Of a stretch of DNA of 64,000 nucleotides, positions 10,630-22,110 are shown one piece after another. Below the pieces are notes generated by a model that worked only from the letters and a program-made list of their open reading frames with translations, was not told the origin of the DNA and did no database searches. Position 1 is the stretch's first letter. Every line of letters begins with the position of its first letter. The stretch comes from Bos javanicus (taxonomy: Eukaryota; Chordata; Mammalia; Artiodactyla; Bovidae), in NCBI RefSeq assembly GCF_032452875.1, contig NC_083869.1:82392501-82456500 (forward strand). The letters are read 5' to 3'. Made by a program: the position numbers and the translations under genes.

Positions 10630-11120
10630 CCCTCTGTCCTTCCCCCTGCCTCCCCTACAATCACTGATTTTTTTTTTTTTTTTTACTATCTATAGTTTTT
10701 TCCTTCTCCAGAATGTTGTATACTTAACATTACATGGTATGCAGCCTTTCAGACTGGCTTCTTCCACCTTGCAATATTTATTTAAGTTCCTCCATGCCTT
10801 TTATGTGGCTGCATAGTTCATTTTTAATGCATTTTACTTAATTTTTAAAATTTGTTTTTTGAAGTCTATCAGAATTTATAATTATATTTTGAAATAATTG
10901 AAGACATTTAAAAAATGCTGTAGAAAGCATTCATATGCTCTTCACTGAGCTTCCCTGATATTAATTCTAACCAGAGTACAATTATCAAAACTACAAAATT
11001 AACATTTATACAATACTAATTTTTGAATTACACATTGAATGCAGTTTTGTCTGTTTTCCCATTAATGTCCTTTCTTGGTTCAAATAAATAATCCTCTTGA
11101 ATCTGGCATACAACCTGGGG
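10630..11120 (-). mobile_element. Ancient L1 3' UTR fragments
   Basis: Two adjoining antisense segments resemble old L1M-type 3' UTRs. One contains acttaacattacatggtatgcagcc, a phrase from the tail of the coding side. The other contains aattatcaaaactacaaaattaaca and tcccattaatgtcctttct. They are strongly decayed and boundaries are approximate. Confidence 0.5.
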
Positions 11121-11134
11121 TTCAATAAAGAAAG

Positions 11135-11333
11135 GGAAAAGTGAAAGTTGCTCAGTTCTATGTGACTACTTCAACCCCATGGACTGTACAGTCCATGGAA
11201 TTCTCCAGGCCAGAATACTGGAATGGATGGGTAGCCTTTCCCTTCTCCAGGGGATCTTCCCAAACCAGGGATCAAACCCAGGTCTCTTGCATTGCAGACA
11301 GATTCTTTACCAGCTAAGCTACAAAGGAAGCCC
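11135..11333 (-). mobile_element. Bov-tA SINE
   Basis: The Bov-A part comes first on the plus strand (gttgctcagttctatgtgact). The tRNA-derived head follows (atcaaacccaggtctcttgcattgcag...agctaagctacaaaggaagcc). It is flanked by a 13-bp duplication with one mismatch: tcaataaagaaag (11122-11134) and tcaatcaagaaag (11334-11346). Confidence 0.9.
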
Positions 11334-11359
11334 TCAATCAAGAAAGAGAACCTTAAACA

Positions 11360-11510
11360 CATAGGGAGAGTAGAGTGGCAATTAACTTTTTTTCTGTCCT
11401 TAGATGCTAATCCAAACATGTTTTGTGTTCAGGAAACGGAACCTTAAATACAAAAATGTTTGAATTAGCATCTAAAGACAGAAAATAAGTTAATTGCCAC
11501 TCTCCCTATG
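11360..11510. repeat. Long imperfect inverted repeat (hairpin)
   Basis: The left arm (11360-11424) and right arm (11452-11510) are reverse complements over about 59 bp, with roughly four mismatches and one 5-nt insertion (tagag) in the left arm. The loop is 27 nt. The arms share the ends catagggagag and ctctccctatg. The string gaaccttaaa occurs both just outside the left arm (11349) and inside the loop (11440). I know no transposon with these arms. Confidence 0.85.
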
Positions 11511-11674
11511 AAGAGAGGAAATAAGAAATAAGCAAACCAAACTGATAAGAAGGCTTGAAAATTGTAAACTCAATATTTTATCAGAATGAGTGAGATAGGA
11601 CAGGTCTATGTTTGCTGGAAATAAATTTTGTTTGATAAAGTACAGAAACTGACCATAAGAAGTGGGTTTTCACT

Positions 11675-11764
<90 letters not shown>
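11675..11764 (+). repeat. (TA)n(TG)n compound microsatellite
   Basis: About 20 TA units with one interruption (11675-11714), followed by about 24 uninterrupted TG units (11715-11762). The pure TG tract suggests high length variability between individuals. Confidence 0.95.
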
Positions 11765-11765
<1 letters not shown>

Positions 11766-13079
11766 TTCAAGTCAACTATTAAAAATATTAAGCAACATTT
11801 TTTCCACTCTTTTTTTCCCTTAATTATATGAAAAAAATTAATTTTAAAAACATTACAAACCAAAGAAGTGTTCATCTTTTTAGATGTGATTTTCATTAGA
11901 GTGGTGATGAGAAGGGTGACATTTTCACAACCTCTCCTACCATCCTAGGAGGGTCCATCAAAACAATTCAAGATGAAGGCATGTTGTTTAAAAAAAGAGA
12001 TTTGTGTGAATGCCTCAAACTCTTTAAAAATACTAATCACATTCATCTGACTTTATAGTTTTCAAGTAACATTTAATAAGGATAAGTAGTTTTTATATTA
12101 ATTTAACAGTGTTAATAAATGCTTTATCTTCTGTTTAAAACCATTTCTTCCCCAATTTTTGTTCACATCAGTAAATTACATCGATTACCCAGTTGCTCAA
12201 ACCAGTAATAGAGTGGTCATTCTTGATTCCTCTCTTCCTGTATATTATTCATCTAGACGTACATTAAATCTTCAGCAAGTAGAAACTCCATATATATTAG
12301 TTCTGTTCTCCTATCTTTATTGGCACCGCTACCTCTCCCCAATCCAAACCACTACTCTTCCTCACATGGATTAGTGGAATAACTCCTTCTCTTTCCATCT
12401 TACCCCTGACTCCTTTCTAAATTGAATCTTACAGTAGTGATAGTGTCCTGTTAAAAATATAAATTGGTCAAATTACTCCCTTGATTAAATGCATTACAGA
12501 GTCCTGATTAAATGAAATAAATATTGATTCCTTTCAATACCTATTGTGACTATCCAAAGGTCCCACATCCATTACTAGTGTTCACACTCAAGCTTCCCTG
12601 TTTCTGATCATTTCTTGAACACATCATTTTATTTTTTTCTCAGTTTTGCTAAGAAGTACATTTTTTAAAAACACTCTCAGTGCAAATGTGTCCTGTTTGG
12701 TTAAACAAAACCCAAATTAAAAACCTATATCTCATGTTACACATACATTCTTTAACTGAATATTTTCCACACAACAAAATTCAGCAATCATTCACAATAG
12801 AACATATCTTATTTTACTTTAAATTGTTTCCTAAGGTGCATTATAAAAGAATGTATCCAAGGAACTTTAAAGAGTAAAATTTTGAAAAATGAAAAAAACA
12901 ATTTATTTTATAGTATCAGCCACTCAATTATATTTTAGTCTATCAATGAAATAAAATTATCTAATTTATTCTGCTATAAATTTCAGTTCTGAGTGTGAAC
13001 AAAAAATAAACATTCTCAGTACTAGTCAAAGTTTATAGAAAATAATGAATTGTCTTTTTCTATCTTTATTAATACTTCA
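11765..13079. other. Anonymous sequence, possible very old repeat within
   Basis: No gene is recognisable. The segment 12150-12640 has a less AT-rich composition and phrases (ctcttcctgtatattattc, cctcacatggattagtggaat) that vaguely resemble an old mammalian interspersed repeat, but I cannot name it. The rest is AT-rich. Confidence 0.35.
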
Positions 13080-13330
13080 AACCATGAATGTCTTTTGTCA
13101 ATAACCTGGGAAGCCATCTCCTTGAAACGAAAACATCAAGAAAGACAGTGTCTTACCTCTCAATCTTTATTGAAGGCTAAGAGCCTAACTTTCACAAGCA
13201 ACCATTAGCAAACACAGGTGGCCTGAGTTTATTGACCATACTCCTCCCTAAGGCTCCCAATAATTGTTCACTAGGTCACCCCAACATGTAAAACCTTTTT
13301 CTTTTGTTTTAGCAATTTATTCTCTCCCCC
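13080..13330. other. Unclassified segment, possible old LTR fragment
   Basis: This segment is less AT-rich than its flanks and contains gtcaataacctgggaagcc, accattagcaaacacaggtgg and a tctttattgaagg motif, as an old LTR might. I do not recognise a family and see no paired copy in the window. Confidence 0.25.
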
Positions 13331-13746
13331 TTTCACAGTAGTCTTCAGTAAAGTCTTCCTTTTTTCTTTATCTGGCAAAATTTCTCTGATTGTTTGTTTA
13401 TTTAGATATTTGTTGAAAGTATCATTTCATTCATGTATCAGGAATCAGATCAAAATGATGAACTGAAAGGATATATCCTTATTATGTTTCACTAAATTTT
13501 TGATGTGTGCCTTTTCTTTGGTAAAAATTATAAAAGACACCATCCAAGCCAAATTCATAAAAGGGACACAGCTTACAATATTCTCTTTACAAAAAAATTC
13601 TTTCATGATTCAAATGAAAAATTTTCCACTTTGTTATACATCTTCAAACAGTCTCATACAGAATAATTTAATTCTTATTTGGAAAGTGGCCCTAGTTGGG
13701 AAAGCTCTAAAATTTGAAGACTACATATTTAACATTATTGACAAAG
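13331..13746. other. Anonymous AT-rich sequence
   Basis: No gene or repeat is recognised. The 83-codon frame at 13500-13751 has no recognisable domain and ends at the SINE edge, so I treat it as chance. Confidence 0.4.
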
Positions 13747-13971
13747 TGTGAAAGTGTCAGTTGCTCAGTCATGTCCAACTTTTTATGACCCCATGGATTG
13801 TAGCCTGCCAGGCTCCTCTGTCCATGGGGATTCCCCAGGCAAGAGTACTGGAATGGGTTGCCATGTCTGCCTCCTGGGGATCTTCCCAAACCAGGGGTCA
13901 AACCTGTGTCTCTTATGTCTCCTGAAGTGGCAGGGCAGCTTCTTTACCACTAGCACCACCTGGGAGCCTTC
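13747..13971 (-). mobile_element. Bov-tA SINE
   Basis: The Bov-A part (gttgctcagtcatgtccaac) is followed by the tRNA-like head in antisense (ggtcaaacctgtgtctcttat...accacctgggagcc). A duplicated tct-ctt segment in the head (cttatgtctcctgaagtggc) is a copy-specific change. I could not resolve a clean TSD. Confidence 0.85.
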
Positions 13972-14437
13972 CAACAACCTTCTATTATTTTTCAAGTAAG
14001 AATATTTGTCTTATTATTATTAGAGCAAAGAGGCTACATGCACACACACAAAAAAGTGTTTAGAATTCCACACATTTCATTGTTGTATACTGATTTCTTA
14101 TGTGTTACCTATCATTAGATAGAACAGAAAACATGCATGCAGTTTTATTTTAGTCAGAATCTATTAAAAAATTCAGTCTTTCAAAAATGATAGATGCTTT
14201 CAAGAGAGAGGAAAAACTAAAGAGCAATTAAGGATAATTGAAACCTCATTGTCTTTAAAAGGCATCTTTTCTGAAGAGTTGAGCATAATACCTTACAATT
14301 GTGACTGCAAAAAGCAAATACCTGCACAGGAAATGTGAAACACTTGGCTAAACTTCTAAATATTGCTAACTATGTCAAATAATTGCAAGAAGGAAAGAGT
14401 GGTTAGACTAGTATGAATAGAACCTTTAGTATAGTCT
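13972..14437. other. Anonymous sequence
   Basis: AT-rich with a short acacacacaaaaaa run at 14041. No gene or repeat is recognised. Confidence 0.4.
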
Positions 14438-14452
14438 AAACAGCCTGGAAAA

Positions 14453-15028
14453 ATCACTGTAAAAGGTGACTGCAGCCATGAAATTAAAAGACGATTACTC
14501 CTTGGAAGGAAAGTTATGACCAACCTAGATAGCATATTCAAAAGCAAAGACATTACTTTGCCAACAAAAGTTTGTTTAGTCAAGGCTATGGTTTTTCCTG
14601 TGGTCATGTATGGATGTGAGAGTTGGACTGTGAAGAAGGCTGAGCGCCAAAGAATTGATGCTTTTGAACTGTGGTGTTGGAGAAGACTCTTGAGAGTCCC
14701 TTGGACTGCAAGGAGATCCAACCAGTCCACTCTGAAGGAGATCAGCCCTGGGATTTCTTTGGAAGGAATGATGCTAAAGTTGAAACTGCAGTACTTTGGC
14801 CACCTCATGCGAAGAGTTGACTCATTGGAAAAGACTCTGATGCTGGGAGGGATTGGGGGCAGGAGGAGAAAGGGACAACAGGGGATGAGATGGCTGGATG
14901 GCATCACTGACTCGATGGACATGAGTCTGAGTGAACTCCGGGAGTTGGTGATGGACAGGGAGGCCTGGCGTGCTTCGACTCATGGGGTCGCAAAGAGTCG
15001 GACACGACTGAGTGAGTGAACTGAACTG
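14453..15028 (+). mobile_element. BovB LINE 3' fragment
   Basis: A 5'-truncated sense copy starting in the RT C-terminal region (ggtgactgcagccatgaaat) and ending gactgagtgagtgaactgaactg. It is flanked by a perfect 15-bp duplication aaacagcctggaaaa (14438-14452 and 15029-15043). The frame at 14516-15019 (167 codons) is an uninterrupted C-terminal ORF2 piece with YGCESWTVKKAERQ and FELWCWRRLLRVPW. It is young by that measure but has no RT core. Confidence 0.93.
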
Positions 15029-15043
15029 AAACAGCCTGGAAAA

Positions 15044-15420
15044 GTTTTACCCAACTATTTGGATAAGAAGACCAACACATTCATCTTAGGTCCCTTATAT
15101 TGATCTGTTCTACTCTAGATTTATGCCCTATTTAGCATAATCTTTCATACACCTTTCATAAAAACTGTTGCCTGTACATAAAGGGAAAATTCTCTTTCCC
15201 ACTGGTCTCAGAGAAGTTAAAGAAAGAAAACAAGTGGGAAATTAATTTTTTATAAGCATTTATAAGATGAAATAATGTCATCAATTCATTTTAACAGTTG
15301 AGTAAAGCAGGGACTTGGCATAAATTATGATTACCACAAACCTTCAGTGACCAAACAGTTTCCCCCATAGGACTACTGTCTTGCTATTCTCACCCTTTTC
15401 TGACTGATATACCCATCACT
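15044..15420. other. Anonymous sequence
   Basis: No gene or repeat family is recognised between the BovB and the Bov-tA. Confidence 0.4.
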
Positions 15421-15645
15421 AGGGCTTCCCTGGTGGCTCAGAGGTTAAAGCATCTGCCTGCAATGTGGAAGACCTGGGTTCAATCCCTGGGTCGGGAAGA
15501 TTCTCTGGAGAAGGAAATGGCAACCCACTCTAGTATTTCTGCCTGGAGAATCCCATGGAGGAGGAGCCTGGTGGGCTACAGTCCATGTGGTCCCAAAGAG
15601 TTGGACACGACTGAGCAACTTCACTTTCACTTTTCACTTTCAGGG
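15421..15645 (+). mobile_element. Bov-tA SINE
   Basis: The tRNA-derived head (gggcttccctggtggctcag) has a B-box-like ggttcaatcc. The Bov-A body ends in gactgagcaacttcactttc and a tttcactttc extension. The sense orientation is clear. Confidence 0.9.
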
Positions 15646-17960
15646 AAAAGATCCAAGATAGGGAAAAAAATGAAACTTATTATTTAGTAAACAACTGTGT
15701 CAAAATCACATTCATTGCTTGGTTGGGATTCAAATAATAGTCTATTTTAACAGTGTTGATTCATTCATCAAGTAAAATTGTCATTGTCTCAGAAGAAATA
15801 AAAGCAATATTTGAATATATATGTTAAGACAATGTCATAATGAATATAGGTTAACCATAGATAGACCTTTTGAAAACATGGTTACAACAGTCATTAGTGT
15901 TGATAAATTTTTGAAAATGTTGGTCAGATAAAGAGATCTGGGGGAAAATTTTTTAACATGTGGAGAAAAAAGAAACATCAGAGCTAGGAAGATGTGTCTA
16001 GCAAAGTAAGCACAAATGCAAGTAGGAAAAATATCCCTGCTCATTTTATATTTAACCCAGATCTATTTGTTTTCATTTGATGTTCATTCACAGCTAATTC
16101 TCCTCTCGTCATTCATGTCAAATTTCCCTCTTTTTTTTTTTATTTACAAAAGAGCTACAGGGATATACTTAGATAGGACAACATCCTGTTTCAGAGAATT
16201 AAAAGTGATTAAGGTAGTAATGGCTTAAGTGCCTATAAGGATATTGAGCCAAAGGAATTTGCTTCAACAAATTTGTGCAAAATTAAATTTTAAATTTCAT
16301 ATAAACTCACAACTATAAATATGGTTAATATAATACCTGCAAGATAAGTCAGATAAATTTACTTATTTACAAATCCCTACTTTTTATTTTTCATATGTTT
16401 TCTCTCCTCCTACATATATTCTTTCTTCTCAACTTATATTTAAGGTGATAAAAATGAAAAGATAATAACAATGTCACCTATTATGGCATATACATGAAAC
16501 AAATACTCTGGACCAGTGGCTGAAAATAGGGCAGTAAAGGAATAAATAATATAGTTTTAAGTAGGGCTTTAAAGGAATATATAATATAGTTTTTAGTTCA
16601 CAAATTTTTAGGAAAATCAAAGAGATAAAAAAAATTTAATAGAGAATTAAAAACCCCTCCTTTTCTACAATATGCATCAAAGGATTTTTTTCCAATAATG
16701 TTCCGTAATGCATAAAATGGTAAGGTTTGAAAAGTTGTAGAAGGAGAATTATCATAACTTAGAGCAGTCAGCTAAATCAATCTGTCCTTGAGGAAAAATC
16801 TTCAGCAGCTATTTTATCCAATTACTGAACAATTGACAGATATCACAAAACTTTCGGTTGTAACTATTGTAGCAAAGGGCACTAAGTGCCTATAACTGGC
16901 TTCAATGGGGGATTCAAGTGACAGAAAAAGAAATAAAAAGTGAATTTAATATTGTTAAAGTTTGATGTATATGACAGAATATGAGAACAATTTTCATGGA
17001 TTGAAAAACAACTGAAGGAAACAATTAATAGACTTTTGCTATATATCTTCATCCAGTTATAGACATATATACATTATCTAGATCTAGGCCTATATAAAGA
17101 GAGAGGATTTATCATTTATATATATATATATGGAGAGATGTGTTAGCATACATATATCATATAGGATAGAAGAAAATCTCTAATGATAGGTAACACATTT
17201 TGAGTGTGGCAGTTTTTCATCCAAAGTCTTTTCAAAGGTCCTTTTGCACACTTCCTATTATCAAAGTGTGGAAAACAAAACATTTCTTTTAATTCATAAA
17301 ATCAACATTTTATGATATTAAAAAGAGGAGGGGAAGGTGCTTTTTGATTTTCCTTAAGGAAATGGAGACTCATTTTTGCATGGCATGGAGAGGCCTGTCA
17401 CCATGCTACCACCCTCACAGTCCTTTTCTACAGGACTCTGTTCTTAGTCTACAGCTGCCACCTGAGAAAGTATCCCTAAGAAATAAGTCCTTGCCCTTTC
17501 TGTAAGTGAGTAAGTTGAATAAATCAAGATTACATAGTCTACTTTGGATAACCAAGCCTTGTCTAGGTAATGGTTAATAGTGATGCTTAGTGTAGAAAGA
17601 CATTTTCAGTCAGTGACTTAGAATCTTTCAGTCAAACATAGACTTGCAGGATTTAGAATTAGAAAATATTTTCAGAAAACCATGCCATTTGTTGACAATA
17701 AGTAAAAGGAGTTGAAATAATTTACAGAAATTGGTCATGTATTACCATAGTTCACAAGATACTTAAACATACAAGTAACTAAGAGCTATCAATCAACCAG
17801 AAACCTATAGACAGGAACATATCTCCTGAATAAATTTTTTTTTTTATTTTAATCACTTTGTAGAGTTTTTAAAAGCATAATGTCAAATTCCTAACTTCAG
17901 AGATTTGGGGGTCCATTGACATGGAGTGTAAGTTGGTCATCATGGCCTTTACAATCTCCT
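15646..17960. other. Anonymous AT-rich sequence, 2.3 kb
   Basis: No gene or known repeat is recognisable. It holds an 11-bp T run at 16131-16141 and a short (TA)n at about 17118-17131. The short open frames at 15835-16228 have no recognisable domains. Confidence 0.4.
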
Positions 17961-17967
17961 AAATTAA

Positions 17968-18052
17968 CGGAGTTGGTGATGGACAGGGAAGCCTGGTGTG
18001 CTGCACTTTATGGGGTCGCAAAGAGTCGGACACGACTGACTGACCTGAACTG
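17968..18052 (+). mobile_element. BovB 3' terminal fragment (about 85 bp)
   Basis: Only the last part of BovB is present (gttggtgatggacagggaag ... ggacacgactgactgacctgaactg). A 7-bp duplication aaattaa flanks it (17961-17967 and 18053-18059). It is a strongly 5'-truncated insertion. Confidence 0.8.
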
Positions 18053-18221
18053 AAATTAATTCTAATGCCCAGGCAAGGCTGAAAAAACCTGGCGTAAAAA
18101 GCTATGATTGTCTGGTTGCAGCAAGAGAAGTATAAGTACTAATAGAAAGTGATATTTAGAGTTGCATTGGACTTTTCCAGTTCAAATTTCTCTGAGACCT
18201 GCTTGGGATTTGGGAGATACT

Positions 18222-18288
18222 CACCATCTATGGGGTCACACAGAGTCGGACACGACTGAAGCGACTTAGCAGCAGCAGCAGCAGCACA
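18222..18288 (+). mobile_element. Bov-A SINE 3' fragment with (agc)n tail
   Basis: It contains the 3' end of a Bov-A unit (catctatggggtcacacaga ... gactgaagcgacttagc) followed by agcagcagcagcagc. The 5' part is absent. No clear TSD. Confidence 0.75.
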
Positions 18289-18893
18289 TTTCTTAGTGGT
18301 AATTTTATATTCTATTTGTAAGCCCTGGATGGTGTGAAAGAATAATATTTTTTTTTCCATGTAGAAGACAGAGACTTATTTGAATACCTAATCTATATTA
18401 TGTTATGTACTTTACATGAATTCACTAATTTCATTAAAAGAAGAAGAAGAAGAAAAAAAAAAGGCACAAGCAATTTATATCCTTGTTTTAAAGAATAGGA
18501 AGCAGGAAAGGAGAGGTAAAATAAATTCACACCAATAATAAACAGGATTAAAATCCATGTACTCTAGCTTAAAATTTCATATAATTCTGAACTCAATTGA
18601 TTTTCACAGGAAATCATTTAAATTAATAAAAAGAGTACTTTAAACACTGCTCACTCCACACACTGGAATAGACAACTGGGGATGAGTGTTTCCTATCTCC
18701 TCTCCACCCACCACTATCTTTAGAGCCTCAGATAAGGCTCTTATGGAAAAGCAAAACAGAAACTAAACCCAAAACCCCTGAGTTTCAGGACCACAGAAAT
18801 ATCTGGGCAAGTAGGCATTCCTCTTGACAATCCTGTTTGTAAAGGTTAAAGACAAAGCAAAGACAAAAAACAAAGTTAAAAAAAAAAAAAAAA
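18289..18893. other. Anonymous sequence with purine-rich runs
   Basis: It holds an (AAG)n plus poly-A tract at about 18437-18463 and an A run at 18876-18893. No gene is recognised. Confidence 0.45.
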
Positions 18894-19260
18894 GTTATCC
18901 CAAGCCTCTACTTTAAACCCCTGAGAGGACAGACAGCTCCATGAGCTCGCTCCAGGTCTGCAGAACCTGGTTTGTGTCCCCAGCATTGTGGGATGGCACT
19001 GTGTTTGTAGGCTGGGGGTCTGGCCTCGTGGCCAATGTGATGGATACCACTCAGGGTGTGTGCCACACCCCACTCACTCAGCGTCAAGCAGGGGTGCAGC
19101 TGGCCCTTCAGTTCCAAGCCAGTGGGCCTGGTGGCACATTTCTGTCCTCAAAGCAGTGGCCAGACAACTTTCCTCCCTGATCTGTCGCTGTTTTCAAAGC
19201 CTATGAGAATCATTCTTTTCTACTCCTTCAGGATGTTCTCTTAAACCAACCTGGCAACTA
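18894..19260. other. GC-richer anonymous island
   Basis: A stretch with clearly higher GC than its surroundings, preceded by a poly-A run. It has overlapping open frames of 60-80 codons on both strands (for example 18941-19180 plus and 18908-19117 minus), none with a domain I recognise. It could be a decayed processed pseudogene or part of an old repeat. I cannot name a parent. Confidence 0.3.
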
Positions 19261-19283
19261 CTGGACTTCTCTGAATAGGACTT

Positions 19284-19445
19284 TGTTGTTGTTGTTGTTT
19301 AGTGGCTGTGTCTGACTTTTTGTGATCCCATGGACTGTAGCCCACCAGGCTCCTCTTTCCAAGGCAAGAAGACTGGAGTGGGTTGCCATTTCCTTCCAAC
19401 TCAGGGATTGAAACTGTCTCCTGAATTGGCAGATAAATTCTTACT
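19284..19445 (-). mobile_element. Bov-tA SINE, partial, decayed
   Basis: It starts with (gtt)n and tttagtggctgtgtctgac, continues through the Bov-A body and retains part of the tRNA-like head (actcagggattgaaactgtc). The head is shorter than in other copies and no TSD is clear. Confidence 0.75.
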
Positions 19446-20166
19446 CAGTCCTTACTATCTCACCTTGCTGAGAGGCAGGGAGAGAACTTCTTCCTCTGGA
19501 CAGCACTATCTAGGTAGGGAAGTGAGGGTGAGGAGATTGCATAGCTGTTTTAGCTAAGGGACACAAGATGGACATCCCCAGATCCAGCCAAGCTGTCAAG
19601 ATAACAGTGTAGGATTGGTAATGTTGAATGCAGCATTCATTTTTACTTTGTGGATGCTAATGTTATAGAGTTCACTGTTGTACATAGTCTGTTTTCTATT
19701 TTTTAATAAAACTACAGCATCATTGCATAATTCTGGATGGTAATAAACTTGAATAATCAGATTTCTTAGAAAAAAACTGCTCACTTCAAAATATGCTTCT
19801 GTTACAGAATGGCACGAGAAAATTTTATTTTATTTCATTTGATACACACATGTTAAATGCTTTGTGCTCAACAACAATTGATAGGCACTGTGGATACAGT
19901 GGAGCATGAGAACTCTCTGCGTCCATAATTAAAGAAGCTCTCAGGATTTGATCAGTTACTTTTAAATTTAAGCTAAGTTGAAAATGCATGCCTACTATTG
20001 TTTGGCCAGGCACTCTTGAACAAACACTTTCAATACATTATCATAAGAATGTTATATATTGAAGTTTTAGAGCAACAATTCAGGCAGATATTAGTAATCC
20101 TTTTGTAAAATGAGAAAAGTCGATTTTATAGAGAATAATTTACCCATTTCTGTGTAGATAATGGGC
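19446..20166. other. Anonymous sequence
   Basis: No gene or repeat family is recognised. Two AATAAA-like signals near 19705 and 19741 occur without a neighbouring coding region. Confidence 0.4.
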
Positions 20167-20496
20167 TTCCCTTGGACTGCAAGTGGATAAAACCAGTCAA
20201 TCCTAAAGGAAATACATTTTGAATATTCTTTGGAAGGACTGATGTTGAAGCTGAAGCTCCAGTCCTTTGGCCACCTGACACAAAGAACTGACTCACTGGG
20301 AAAAAAACCCTGATGATGGGAAAGACTGAAGGCAGGAGGAGAAGAGGACAACAGAGGATGAAATTATTGGATGGCATCACCGACTTGAAGGACATGAGTT
20401 TGAACAAGCTCTGGGAAATAGTGAAGGACAGGGAAGCCTGGCATGCTGAAGTGTATGGGGTCACAAAGAATCAGACACAACTGAGCTGAACTGAAT
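20167..20496 (+). mobile_element. BovB LINE 3' fragment (diverged subfamily)
   Basis: The fragment runs from cccttggactgcaagtggat to gactgaactgaa-like terminal repeats. It carries the variant gaatattctttggaaggactgatgttg, seen in another BovB subgroup (28.0 kb). It is more diverged than the copies at 14.4 and 44-46 kb. A decayed duplication aatgggcttcc / aatgggtttct may be its TSD. Confidence 0.85.
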
Positions 20497-20678
20497 GGGT
20501 TTCTCAGATGGTGCTAGTCATAAAGAACCTCCCTGCCAATGCAGGAGACATAAGAGATGTGGGTTCAGTCTCTGGGTGGGGAAAATTCCCTGCAGGAGAG
20601 CATGGAGACTCACACCAGTATTCTTGCCTGGAAAATTGCATGGACAGAGGAGCCTGTTGGCTGCAGTCCATTGGGTGG
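20497..20678 (+). mobile_element. Bov-tA SINE, first of an abutting pair
   Basis: A head-containing Bov-tA (gggtttctcagatggtgctagtc...) whose 3' end is cut short at ttgggtggcc. There a second Bov-tA begins in the same orientation. Confidence 0.8.
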
Positions 20679-20890
20679 CCCAGGTGGCCCTAGTAGTAAA
20701 GAAGCCACCTGTCAATGCAGGAGATCCAGGTTTAACCCCTGTTTTTGGAAGATTCCTCTGGAGGAGGAAATAGCAACCCGATCCAGTACTCTTGCCTAGA
20801 GAATCCTATGGACAGAGGAGCCTGGCGAGCTACGTTCCATAGGGTTGCAAAGAGTCTGATAAGACTAAAACAACTTAGCACACACACAGA
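20679..20890 (+). mobile_element. Bov-tA SINE, second of an abutting pair
   Basis: The head (caggtggccctagtagtaaag) and body run to gactaaaacaacttagc with a short (ac)n tail. It directly follows the first copy, so it either inserted into that copy's 3' end or both were copied as a tandem unit. Confidence 0.82.
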
Positions 20891-21044
20891 TGCAGATAAT
20901 AAAGACACCAAGATTTAAATTCATCTCTTACTGTCAAGACTTTACTCTCTTCATGTCTTCCATTAACTCATTGCTATTGAGACCAAAAGAAAAAAAAAAA
21001 AAAATCTATCAGTCAATCAAATAAAATACTGATAAATTTTTAAT

Positions 21045-22106
21045 ATGTATCTAATGTTTAAAGCCTTTGACTGTGTGGATCACAATAAACTGTGGAAAAT
21101 TCTGAAAGAGATGGGAATAACAGACCACCTGACCTGCCTCTTGAGAAACCTGTATGCAGGTCAGGAAGCAACAATTAGAACTGGACATGAAACAAGAGAC
21201 TGGTTCCAAATAGGAAAAGGAGTACGTCAAGGCTGTATATTGTCACCCTGCATATTTAACTTATATGCAGAGTACATAATGAGAAACGCTGGGCTGGAGG
21301 AAGCACAAGCTGGAATCAAGATTGCCGGGAGAAATATCAGTAACCTCAGATATCAGATGACACCACCATTATGGCAGAAAGTGAAGAAGAACTAATGAGC
21401 CTCTTGATGAAAGTGAAAGTGGAGAGTGAAAAAGTTGGCTTAAAGCTCAACATTGAGAAACTAAGATCATGGCATCCAGTCCCATCACTTCATGGGAAAT
21501 AGATGGGGAAACAGTGGGAACTTTATTTTTCTGGGCTCCAAAATCACTGCAGATGGTGATTGCAGCCATGAAATTAAAAGACAGATTCCTTGGAAGGAAA
21601 GTCATGTCCAACCTAGATAACATATTCAAAAGCAGAGACATCACTTTGTCAACAAAGGTTCATCTAGTCAAGGCTATCATTTTTCCTGTGGTTATGTATG
21701 GATGTGACCGTTGGACTGTGAAGAAGGCTGAGCATGGAAGAATTGATACTTTTGAACTGTGGTGTTGGAGAAGACTTTTGAGAATCCCTTGGACTTCAAG
21801 GAGATCCAACAAGTCCATTCTGAAGGAGATCAGTCCTGGGATTTCTTTAAAGGAATGATGCTAAAGCTGAAACTCCAGTACTTTGGCCACCTCATGCGAA
21901 GAGTTGACTCACTGGAAAAGACTCTGATGCTGGGAGGGATTGGGGGCAGGAGGAGAAAGGGACGACAGAGGATGAGATGGCTGGATGGCATCACTGACTC
22001 GATGGACATGAATCTGAGTGAACTCTGGGAGATGGTGATAGACAGGGAGGCCTGGCGTGTTGTGATTCATGGGGTCGCAAAGAGTCCGACACGACTGAGT
22101 GATTGA
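21045..22106 (+). pseudogene. BovB ORF2 RT/C-terminal fragments, inactivated
   Basis: Three frames cover the protein: 21045-21395 (AFDCVDHNKLW, NLYAEYIMRNAGL, ending near the RT catalytic box), 21469-21858 (LFFWAPKSLQMV, then YGCDRWTVKKAE) and 21759-22106 (C-terminus, WLDGITDSMDMN). The catalytic YADD box is destroyed by a deletion: the text reads LRYQMTPP where other copies read LRYADDTT. It cannot encode an active RT. Confidence 0.8.
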
Positions 22107-22110
22107 ACTG
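21061..22110 (+). mobile_element. BovB LINE, RT to 3' end, first of a pair
   Basis: The sense copy begins within RT (AFDCVDHNKLWKIL), passes the RT boxes and ends in ggacacgactgagtgattgaactgaactgaac. A second BovB follows immediately. The 8-bp string aatgttta occurs before this copy (21053-21060) and after the second copy (22557-22564), but not between them. Confidence 0.88.

Noticed and set aside
18872..18897. Second poly(A)-only insertion (aaagtta on both sides of an A run)
   Set aside because: The flanking repeat is only 7 bp and itself A-rich, so slippage within an A-rich tract explains it equally well.
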